From CAYPHY01 sp964410625 (GTDB lineage Bacteria; Chloroflexota; Anaerolineae; Promineifilales; Promineifilaceae): 64,000 bases of DNA. The stretch covers positions 80,471 through 144,470 of the forward strand of contig CAYPHY010000010.1 in the NCBI GenBank assembly GCA_964410625.1, written 5' to 3'. The notes beneath the pieces are model-generated. The model was not told the DNA's origin. It ran no database searches and saw only the letters and a list, made by a program, of their open reading frames with translations. Below, one piece after another: positions 50,581 through 57,606 of the stretch (position 1 is the stretch's first letter; each line of letters starts with the position of its first letter). The position numbers were made by a program, and so were the translations under genes.

Positions 50581-51752
50581 ATGAGTGACGAGATAACAAA
50601 ATTGCCCCTCCTGTCTTGGGAAGAGGTTTGCGCGAGGCGGCTGGAACGACATGGATTACTTGCGCCGTCGGCCGATACCCGGCCGTCTGAAATCGTCAGC
50701 GCGATGTGTGGCGCTCATGCCCAGGTGATGTCGGCCGCCGAATTATCCATTGGTCTACGCATCGCCGGTAGCACCCGCGCCACCGTTCGCGAAGCCCTCT
50801 GGAACGACCACAGCCTGATCAAGAGCTATGGCCCGCGCGGAACGGTCCATCTGCTTCCTGCCCAAGACCTGCCGATGTGGACGGGGGCGCTGTCGGCCAT
50901 TCCCCCATCTCCAAGCCCGCTTCCTGAAGAGGCGCGGCTGTCGCCGGAGCAGTTGGAGGGGGTGATTGAGGCAATGGGTATTGCGCTGGCCGAAGCGGAG
51001 TTGACCGACGATGAACTGACCGAGGCATTGAGCGATATTGCCGGGCCGTGGGCGGCCGATCCCGTTGTGCCTGCCTGGTATGGCATGTGGCCGCGCTGGC
51101 GTCCGGCGGTGTACATCGCTGCTAATCGTGGCGTCCTTTGCTTTGGCCCTGTTCCGGCCGTAAAGTCACCTACACCAGTCCCAAGCGTTGGCTGCCTGGT
51201 TTCCAACCGGCCGATGAGCAGACCGCCCTTGCTGATCTGCTCAAGCGATATCTATATGCCTATGGCCCGGCCACGCCACAGCAGTTCGCCAAATGGTTAG
51301 CCGCGCCACGCCGCTGGACGGCCGACCTGTTCGCCTCGCTCGCCGCTGAACTTCAAGCAGTGGAATTGGATGGCAATGTGGCCTGGGTGGTTGCCGGGGA
51401 TACGGCCGCGCCTGTTCCGGCTACTGATGAGGTGCGGCTACTCCCTTATTTTGACGCCTATACCGTTGGCTGCCATCCGCGCGAGTTGCTCTTCCTCGGT
51501 CGTGCGGCTGAGCGTGCGCTTGCCGGTGGTCAGGCGGGCAACTTTCCGGTGTTGCTCATTGGCGGCACTGTTGCCGGTGTTTGGCACCAACGTCGTTCGG
51601 GCAAGAAAATCACAATCACCGTTGAGCCGTTGCAAGCGTTGACGGCCGCGCAGCAACGAGCCGTAAACGAACAGGTACAACGAATTGGGGAAATCCTCGA
51701 AGGCAACCCCCAATGGACCATCGGAACGATTACCGTCGGCCCTCACGCTTGA
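50581..51752 (+). pseudogene. AlkZ-like winged-helix DNA glycosylase family gene, frameshifted
   Basis: Two overlapping frames together give one HTH_42/AlkZ-like protein. Frame 1 (50581-51150) ends in IAANRGVLCFGP. Frame 3 resumes with GRKVTYTSPKRWLPGFQPAD and continues to 51752 (EGNPQWTIGTITVGPHA). One base appears missing near 51150-51156, beside a CGGCCG. AlkZ-like proteins are DNA glycosylases that remove bulky adducts or interstrand crosslinks. The active-site position here reads HAQ (AMCGAHAQVMSAA), versus QAQ in the intact neighbour. It may be a real disruption or an assembly error. Confidence 0.82.
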
Positions 51753-51772
51753 AAAATTTAGCAATGACCATT

Positions 51773-51851
51773 AGGACTTACGCATTTTGTCCTCTATTTT
51801 CGTGAAATTCGTGTCATTCGTGTCGAAACATATAGTTACTGCGTAAGACCT
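51773..51851. repeat. Inverted repeat between the two AlkZ-like genes
   Basis: AGGACTTACGCA (51773-51784) and TGCGTAAGACCT (51840-51851) are inverse copies with one mismatch. They flank ATTCGTGTCATTCGTGTCG. The right arm ends 4 nt before the downstream ATG. Confidence 0.65.
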
Positions 51852-51855
51852 GACC

Positions 51856-52944
51856 ATGAGAAAACCCATGACAAACGATGACATTACACAACAACGATTG
51901 CGGAACCAGCATGTCGCCGCGAACTGGGCGACCCCCTTCACCACACCATATGAGGTCGTGCGCTGGCTCGGTGCAGTCCAGGCGCAGGAGTATTGGGGCG
52001 GGCTGTGGGCGCTCGGCCTGCGCTTGCCAGGAACCACAGAAGCCGACATCGAACAGGCGGTTGCCGAAGCGAAGATTGTCCGTACCTGGCCGATGCGCGG
52101 CACAATCCATTTTGTCGCGCCAGAAGATGTGCGCTGGTTGTTGAAATTGCTGACGCCGCGGATCATCGGCCGCATGGCCCGAATGTACCAGCAGGCTGAA
52201 CTGGACGAGGCGGTCTTTGCTCAAAGTCGTGAGGTTATCACCGGACTCTTGCAGGGTGGCAAGCAGGTATCCCGCAGAGCAGCCAGCCAGGCGTTGGAGG
52301 CGGCCGGTATCGCCACCAACAACCAACGCGGGCTGTTCATCATCGGCTACCTGGCCCAGCAAGGAGTTATTTGCCTGGGGCCGCGGCAGGGAAAACAGCA
52401 CACGATTGTTCTGCTGGATGAATGGGTTCCGCCGGGAAAGGAGTTGGAAGGGGAGGAGGCGTTGGCTGAACTTGCCAAACGTTACTTCACCAGCCACGGC
52501 CCGGCGACGGTGCAGGATTTTGCCTGGTGGTCTGGGCTAACGGTAACCGAGGCCAAAGCGGCGCTGGAGATGGTACAGGGTGAGCTGGTTGAGGATGTGC
52601 GCGACGGCCGCTCCTACTGGCTTTCCTCCACTCCTCCCCAGGCAGCTAATCCCCTGCCCACCGCTTTGTTGTTACCACCCTTTGATGAATACACCGTTGC
52701 TTACAAAGATCGCACGGCCGCCCACCCCCAGGCCAATACAGCGGAAATCGGCCATGGCATTGATGCCAATCTGATCGTTCATGGTCAAATCGTTGGCACC
52801 TGGAAACGCACGCTGCAACAAGAGCAGATCGTCATCACGCCGAGTTACTTCACCGTGCCGGATGTGGCCGAAAAACGCGCTTTGGAGGCAGCGGCCACCC
52901 ACTTCGGCTCCTTCCTCGGCCGCTCTGTTGAGGTAGACTTTTGA
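51856..52944 (+). CDS. AlkZ-like winged-helix DNA glycosylase family protein
   Basis: This 362-aa protein consists of tandem winged-helix domains (HTH_42 family). The segment LGAVQAQEYWGGLWALGLRL carries QAQ at the position of the catalytic QxQ motif of AlkZ. IVRTWPMRGTIHFVAPEDVR and LLPPFDEYTVAYKDR are family hallmarks. AlkZ relatives excise bulky alkyl adducts or DNA crosslinks made by antibiotics. No crosslinker biosynthesis genes are visible. The start is ATG 51856 or ATG 51868. Neither has a clear ribosome site. It is a paralogue of the frameshifted gene just upstream. Confidence 0.9.
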   Translation: MRKPMTNDDITQQRLRNQHVAANWATPFTTPYEVVRWLGAVQAQEYWGGLWALGLRLPGTTEADIEQAVAEAKIVRTWPMRGTIHFVAPEDVRWLLKLLTPRIIGRMARMYQQAELDEAVFAQSREVITGLLQGGKQVSRRAASQALEAAGIATNNQRGLFIIGYLAQQGVICLGPRQGKQHTIVLLDEWVPPGKELEGEEALAELAKRYFTSHGPATVQDFAWWSGLTVTEAKAALEMVQGELVEDVRDGRSYWLSSTPPQAANPLPTALLLPPFDEYTVAYKDRTAAHPQANTAEIGHGIDANLIVHGQIVGTWKRTLQQEQIVITPSYFTVPDVAEKRALEAAATHFGSFLGRSVEVDF

Positions 52945-52980
52945 GGATATATCCGAAAATTAGATTGGCGTGTTCTTTTT

Positions 52981-53056
52981 AACGCAGAGGCGCAGAGAAA
53001 CAGAGGCGCAGAGGGCTTCATTTGATTATCTCTGCGCCTCTGCGGCTCTGCGTTAA
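52981..53056. repeat. Inverted repeat (CGCAGAGGCGCAGAG type) overlapping an APH-like gene
   Basis: AACGCAGAGGCGCAGAG on the left is mirrored by CTCTGCGCCTCTGCGGCTCTGCGTT on the right (to 53056). The right arm encodes the last nine to ten codons of the kinase gene that ends at 53018. Confidence 0.75.
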
Positions 53057-54058
53057 ATAATCCGCTAAAGTCGTGAAGTCGAAGTCAATATAGGGGATGT
53101 CTTGTTCGATCTTCGCTTTTCGGCCGTTCATAAATCGCCCTGACCAGGAGTTGCTACTTTGTTGGTCATTGGGATCAAAGCTTGGGCAAAGGAGCGCATA
53201 GAGCAGTATTTCGCGAAGCTTCAAGAAGGTGGGTATCTCTTTTAACCAGACCGGATCAAGCTGGTTTTCCTGGCTATAACCGCGCAGAAAATGGGGCATG
53301 AACTCCAATGTGTGCGCGACCGGGTCTTTGGCGTTCGATACCTTATAAAAGGCGACCATCGCAATGTCGCCGATAAACCAGTTGTAGCCCATATCATCAA
53401 AGTCAAAGATGGTGATACTCCCATCCTCAGCGATGAAAATATTGGCCGAGTGCGCGTCATAATGGATCAAGCCATAGGAATCTCGGGCCTTCGGCAACGT
53501 TCGCAGATGGCTGACCAGGGAGCGATATTTCTCAAGAGCGATCGTTTCTGAGGGAGGCATTAGCCGTTCGATTTCCTGAGCTATATCTTCTTCCGTGTGT
53601 CCTCGTTTCCAAGACGGGTCGGCCGGTTGGTAATGCTTGGTCAGCGCGTGCATCCGGCCGATCAGACGGCCGTAATTCTCATACCGTTCCGTTGTCCAGC
53701 CCGCTTCCCACGGCGGTCGCCCCCGCGCCTTCACAAACGCTGTCGCCAGAAAGTAACCACCCTGCCCATCGTCAATCGGCTCGACCAGGTTCCCGGCCGG
53801 TGAGACCACCGCACGAGCCACCGACACACCGCGAGCGGCCAGATAGTTGATCCAGTCCACCTCGCCGCAAATCATTGCCACGCTCCGCCGGATCGTATGC
53901 GCGATGCGCAAGATATAGGCATGGCCTTCTTGCTCGAACTCATAGATGAAGCTCTCAAAGGCGTCTAGCGGCCGAATCTGTTCGGCCGAAATCCCATAAC
54001 GCCGCATGGCCTCTGCCAGCACAGCGTCGTTGTATTTGTCTTTGATTCGTTGATCCAT
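53018..54058 (-). CDS. Aminoglycoside phosphotransferase-like (APH) kinase, copy 1
   Basis: This 346-aa member of the APH/choline kinase superfamily has the catalytic loop SYGLIHYDAHSANIFIAEDG (HxDxxxxN) and metal site ITIFDFDDMGYNWFIGDIAM. Such kinases phosphorylate small molecules; antibiotic resistance is only one possibility. The C-terminal end DYLTQSRRGAEIIK departs from copy 2, which stops at EYLA. The extra residues are translated from a CGCAGAG intergenic repeat. Copy 2 ends 3 nt upstream on the same strand, so the pair arose by tandem duplication and is cotranscribed. Confidence 0.9.
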   Translation of the reverse strand: MDQRIKDKYNDAVLAEAMRRYGISAEQIRPLDAFESFIYEFEQEGHAYILRIAHTIRRSVAMICGEVDWINYLAARGVSVARAVVSPAGNLVEPIDDGQGGYFLATAFVKARGRPPWEAGWTTERYENYGRLIGRMHALTKHYQPADPSWKRGHTEEDIAQEIERLMPPSETIALEKYRSLVSHLRTLPKARDSYGLIHYDAHSANIFIAEDGSITIFDFDDMGYNWFIGDIAMVAFYKVSNAKDPVAHTLEFMPHFLRGYSQENQLDPVWLKEIPTFLKLREILLYALLCPSFDPNDQQSSNSWSGRFMNGRKAKIEQDIPYIDFDFTTLADYLTQSRRGAEIIK

Positions 54059-54061
54059 AAT

Positions 54062-55066
54062 TTAGGCTAAATATTCGGCAAAAGATGTAAAGTCGAAGTC
54101 AAGGTAAGGGATGTCTTGTTCGATTCGCGTTTTACGGCCGTTCATAAAACCCGCCACCCAGGGATTATCCTGATCATGGGGGTCAAAACTGTGGTGGAAG
54201 ACGGCGTAAAGAAGGATCTCGCGCAGTTTGAGGAAGGTTGGCATTTCTTTCAGCCATGCCGGATCAAGCCGGTTCTCCTGGCTGTAGCCGCGCAAAAAGT
54301 GGAGCATAAACTCGCGTGTGTGGGCGATAGGCTCTTCAACATCTGACACTTTGTAAAAAAGCACCATCGCAATATCGCCAATAAACCAGTTGTAGCCCAT
54401 ATCTTCAAAGTCGAAGAGCGTAATTGTGCCGTCGTCGTCCATGAATATATTGTTCTCGTGGGCGTCATAATGGATCAGGCCATAGGAATCGCGGTCTTTG
54501 GGCAGCGCTCGCACATGCTCGACCAACGCCCGATACTTCTCCAGGGCAACTGTTTCCGAAGGAGGCATGAGAGATTCCACTTCCCGCGCGATGTCCTCCT
54601 CTGAATCACCCCGCTTCCAGGCGAGATCGGCCGGCTGGTAATCTTTGGTCAGGGTATGGATGCGGCCGATGAGACGGCCGTAATTCTCATACCTTTCCGT
54701 CGTCCAGCCTGCTTCCCAGGGCGGCTGCCCCTTTGCTTTAACAAACGCCGTCGCCAGGAAGAAACCATCCGCGCCATCGTCAATCTGCTCAACCAGATTC
54801 CCGGCGGGTGAAGGGACTGCCCTGGCAACCGACGCGCCGCCATCCGCTAGATAGTTGATCCAATCCACCTCGCCGCAAATGGACGGAACGGTACGCCGCA
54901 TCGTGTGCGAGAGCCGCAACACATAGCCACTCTCCCCACCGGGAAACTCGTAAATAAAGTTCTCGAATCCCCGAAGCGGGCGGATTTGATCGGCCGTGAT
55001 GTCATAGCGCCGCATCGCTTCCTGCAAGATAGTGTCGTTGAATTTATCCTGGAGTTGTTTGTCCAT
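54062..55066 (-). CDS. Aminoglycoside phosphotransferase-like (APH) kinase, copy 2
   Basis: This 334-aa protein is very similar to copy 1 along its whole length, with SYGLIHYDAHENNIFMDDDG as catalytic loop and ITLFDFEDMGYNWFIGDIAM as metal site. It ends FDFTSFAEYLA, probably the native end of the family here. Its start codon is the first gene position of a two-gene operon that continues into copy 1. The spacer upstream (55067-55336) is shared with the divergent membrane protein/TetR operon, whose promoter and operator boxes lie there. Confidence 0.92.
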   Translation of the reverse strand: MDKQLQDKFNDTILQEAMRRYDITADQIRPLRGFENFIYEFPGGESGYVLRLSHTMRRTVPSICGEVDWINYLADGGASVARAVPSPAGNLVEQIDDGADGFFLATAFVKAKGQPPWEAGWTTERYENYGRLIGRIHTLTKDYQPADLAWKRGDSEEDIAREVESLMPPSETVALEKYRALVEHVRALPKDRDSYGLIHYDAHENNIFMDDDGTITLFDFEDMGYNWFIGDIAMVLFYKVSDVEEPIAHTREFMLHFLRGYSQENRLDPAWLKEMPTFLKLREILLYAVFHHSFDPHDQDNPWVAGFMNGRKTRIEQDIPYLDFDFTSFAEYLA

Positions 55067-55235
55067 ACATCCTCATATGAAATACCCCTCTATTCATTAT
55101 ATTCGGAGCATACTCTCTAAAAATTCTATTAGCAAGTCTGCACAGATGATCAAGCTTTTTAGGCTTTGTTGCTTGGTTTTACTCTTTAATTCTTGACAAT
55201 AGCTTTCTTGCAGAATCGGCCGTCTAAACAATATA

Positions 55236-55297
55236 TTGACTAATTAATCAAAAAACTGTATAATCAATCAAAATGGTGATTACCTTGATGCAATCAA
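55236..55297 (+). promoter_or_regulatory. Sigma-70 promoter with two TTGA-TCAA boxes
   Basis: TTGACT (55236-55241), 17 nt, TATAAT (55259-55264) is a near-consensus promoter for the 93-aa membrane protein/tetR operon. TTGACTAATTAATCAA (55236-55251) is a one-mismatch palindrome covering the -35. TTGAT-GCA-ATCAA (55285-55297) lies near the start of the transcript. Both could be operators for the downstream TetR protein. AAGGAAAGG precedes the first ATG. Confidence 0.6.
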
Positions 55298-55336
55298 CCA
55301 TGTCAAGCACAGCAAATTAAGGAAAGGATAACAGCA

Positions 55337-55618
55337 ATGAACGCTAAAAAAGTAGTAGAGGCAATCATCGGCCTTGTTGGTGTCTTCTTATTCATCCGGC
55401 TGCTGATCTTCATCGTTAGGGTGATCAGCGGTGCGGGTCATTGGGCGGTCGAGAACAGCGATCAGTTGACAGATGGTACGTTTCTCGATCAGCTAATCCA
55501 ACTGTTAATGACTCCGCAGCAAATCGCCGTCATCGTTCTTGTCCTGACTCTCAATCTCGCCTATTGGTTGAACAAAAAGGACAAAGCTGAAAAAATTGCC
55601 GATGAAGGATTGGAATGA
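55337..55618 (+). CDS. Small two-helix membrane protein
   Basis: This 93-aa protein has two hydrophobic helices (AIIGLVGVFLFIRLLIFIVR and QQIAVIVLVLTLNLAYWLNK) with a short charged link and a Lys/Glu-rich tail. No family is recognised. Its stop overlaps the tetR start by 4 nt, so it is coupled to a TetR regulator and may be the regulator's target or a small envelope protein. The promoter upstream is strong. Confidence 0.7.
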   Translation: MNAKKVVEAIIGLVGVFLFIRLLIFIVRVISGAGHWAVENSDQLTDGTFLDQLIQLLMTPQQIAVIVLVLTLNLAYWLNKKDKAEKIADEGLE

Positions 55619-56232
55619 GCGAAGAAAAGGAAACAGAAAGACAGTCGTTTATCGGTGAGGCCAGGCGCAAGCAAATCATCACGGCCGCCATCGACACGCT
55701 AGATGAAATTGGCTTTGTCAATGCCAGCCTTGCCCAAATAGCCAAAAGGGCCGGTATCAGCACCGCGCTCATCTCTTATCATTTTCGTGACAAGCAAGAG
55801 TTGATGGATCAGACCCTGATGGCCTTAGTAGAACGCGCAACTGTCTATGTGGCCGAAAGAATCAATCCGCAAAAGAGCGCACGAGAAAGACTCCATACCT
55901 ACATTGAAGCCAATCTTGCCTATCAGGGAACGCACCCAAAGCACAATATCGCCCTGGTGGAGATTGTCTTTAACGCTCGCACGGCCGATAACATCCCCTA
56001 TTACAGACTAAGCGATGACGAAGTGGAACCGCTGACGCAAATCCTACAGGAGATACTGCGCGATGGACAGGCCAGCGGTGAATTCCGTGAATTTAACATC
56101 CCGATCATGGCGCTCACCATTCGCGGCGCGATAGGGGAATATCTGGTTAATCCCAATCTATCGGCCGCTGTTGATCTAGAGTTACATAGTGCGGAACTCG
56201 TAGATATATTTGATAGAGTCGTTATTCCATGA
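55615..56232 (+). CDS. TetR-family transcriptional regulator
   Basis: This 205-aa protein has the N-terminal TetR helix-turn-helix RRKQIITAAIDTLDEIGFVN, SLAQIAKRAGISTALISYHF, RDKQELMDQTL. The C-terminal ligand domain is of the BetI-like type. It starts at an ATG overlapping the membrane protein stop. Two TTGA-TCAA boxes in the operon promoter are plausible binding sites, which would give negative autoregulation. The ligand and other targets are unknown. Confidence 0.92.
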   Translation: MSEEKETERQSFIGEARRKQIITAAIDTLDEIGFVNASLAQIAKRAGISTALISYHFRDKQELMDQTLMALVERATVYVAERINPQKSARERLHTYIEANLAYQGTHPKHNIALVEIVFNARTADNIPYYRLSDDEVEPLTQILQEILRDGQASGEFREFNIPIMALTIRGAIGEYLVNPNLSAAVDLELHSAELVDIFDRVVIP

Positions 56233-56252
56233 GTTGGATCAAGCTTGGTGAG

Positions 56253-56978
56253 CTACGTCACCCAAACGCGCAAGGGATGGAGCGGCTCAAAGCCGATTTG
56301 TTGGGCAATGGTCAATTCCTCTTGCCATTCATAGCCAACCAACGGCCGCCCCGGAAAAGCGGCCATGATCGCCGCCACACAACCTCCCCAATAAGCCAGC
56401 GCCTCATCCGCAGGTGTGAAGACATTGGACATGCCCACCACCTCTTCCGTGAGGTTGGCGATTGCACCCGCCACGATCTCTCTGTCCCGGTATGCGCCAA
56501 TGAAGACCACATCTTCATCTTCGAGGAGCGAGGGCAGGAAAACGCGCTCTGGTTCTGTCGCCGGGTCATCTCCTGTTGGGCCGTTCCAGGCTGCTTCCCA
56601 TTTGGCAAGTTCTGATGGCTCCTGAATGACCATCCATTCTATTCCACCAAGTGTAGGATCAGGGGGCGGCCGATCCGCTTCTCGCCACAGCCACATCGCC
56701 TCAAACAACAGTCGAAAGCCCAGGGGCGTCAGGTCAAGGGTGGAAAAGCTATCTTTGACGCTAAACACATCCAGAACGCCAGACAGCGTTTGGAGCGCAG
56801 CAAGCTGCTCGGCAACCCCATCCCTTTTCAGCGTCACGGCGTTTGAATAGAAGCGCGGGACCTGGTTCCGGTTCAGCCACAGCCAATCGTCAAACTCGCC
56901 TGGAATCTGATGGGCACGACAGACTGTGTCGCACCAGATGGCGTTGTTCCGCGCCGCTTGTTCGCTACGAGGTAACAT
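56253..56978 (-). CDS. GNAT-like acetyltransferase-fold protein
   Basis: This 241-aa protein begins with a helical N-terminal half and ends with a region resembling GNAT acetyltransferases. DEDVVFIGAYRDREIVAGAI is a central strand pair. VVGMSNVFTPADEALAYWGG and RPLVGYEWQEELTIAQQIGF complete the C-terminal part. The classic acetyl-CoA loop is weak, so catalytic activity is uncertain. It converges with tetR (20 nt between stops). The ParE-like toxin remnant ends 14 nt upstream of its start but is probably a separate unit. Confidence 0.55.
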   Translation of the reverse strand: MLPRSEQAARNNAIWCDTVCRAHQIPGEFDDWLWLNRNQVPRFYSNAVTLKRDGVAEQLAALQTLSGVLDVFSVKDSFSTLDLTPLGFRLLFEAMWLWREADRPPPDPTLGGIEWMVIQEPSELAKWEAAWNGPTGDDPATEPERVFLPSLLEDEDVVFIGAYRDREIVAGAIANLTEEVVGMSNVFTPADEALAYWGGCVAAIMAAFPGRPLVGYEWQEELTIAQQIGFEPLHPLRVWVT

Positions 56979-56991
56979 AGTTCTCTATGCC

Positions 56992-57255
56992 TTATCGCAA
57001 AATGCGATCATAAATTTCGTGTTTGCCAATCCAAAACCAGGTAATAACATCACCCTTTAATACACCGAGGGCGCGGTAATGTCGTCCTATCCGCACAGAG
57101 TAAATTGGTTCTTTCGGGTCCACTCGTTTGAATTGCAATCCTGGGTATTGAGGATCGGCTTGCCACTGCTCGTAAGCTTTATCAGCCAGTTCACGAACAT
57201 CTTTGGGTAATGATTTATACAGTTCTCAGAATTGTTTTGTTGTCCGCGAATTCAT
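56992..57255 (-). pseudogene. RelE/ParE-like toxin gene with an internal stop codon
   Basis: The frame reads MNSRTTKQF, then TGA at 57226-57228, then ELYKSLPKDVRELADKAYEQ, ending WFWIGKHEIYDRILR. In related toxins the tenth residue is Arg (RTTxxFR), so CGA has become TGA by one transition. The rest (YSVRIGRHYRALGVL) is well conserved. The start ATG overlaps the antitoxin stop (ATGA). It is probably an inactivated toxin. A sequencing error or translation from an internal start cannot be excluded. Confidence 0.8.
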
Positions 57256-57566
57256 CGTGCCGAGACTTTGCCATCTTCAAGGACCATCTCCAGGGTATTC
57301 CCGGCTTCTAAATCTTCAAGTGCTTCTTGAGCCATGGCGAGAAAGGTATCTCGATTTGCCAGATAAACCCGTTCCCAGGCTTCTTCTTCAAGTTCTAGCT
57401 CTAAACGCGTAATCTCTTCACCCGATAATTCATCTACTACCGGTTGTGTCTGTAACCAGCGGGCAAAGTCGAGAACTTGCAATGCACGTTTAGGATGCAA
57501 TTTCCTAACGATCTGAATTAGAGACTTCTCAAAAGCTGGTGATTGTGAAAGTGTTTGTGTTTCCAT
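57252..57566 (-). CDS. Antitoxin-like partner of the ParE-like toxin
   Basis: This 104-aa acidic protein begins METQTLSQSPAFEKSLIQIV and has a predicted helix-rich body (HPKRALQVLDFARWLQTQ) like the small antitoxin class that contains DUF2281-type N-termini. The C-terminal half (EEEAWERVYLANRDTFLAMA, LEDLEAGNTLEMVLEDGKVS) is acidic and suits toxin binding. The stop codon overlaps the toxin start by 4 nt. It is the first gene of the pair. Its frame is intact while the toxin is broken, which is the harmless outcome. Confidence 0.78.
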   Translation of the reverse strand: METQTLSQSPAFEKSLIQIVRKLHPKRALQVLDFARWLQTQPVVDELSGEEITRLELELEEEAWERVYLANRDTFLAMAQEALEDLEAGNTLEMVLEDGKVSAR

Positions 57567-57606
57567 TGGTCAACCTCTCCTTGAGAGTATAGCATCTGAT
57601 TACGTC

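Noticed and set aside
51138..51752. Separate 204-codon gene after the first AlkZ-like frame
   Set aside because: Its conserved part continues the upstream protein exactly in another frame. Its first codons are unlike the family, so it is the second half of a frameshifted gene.
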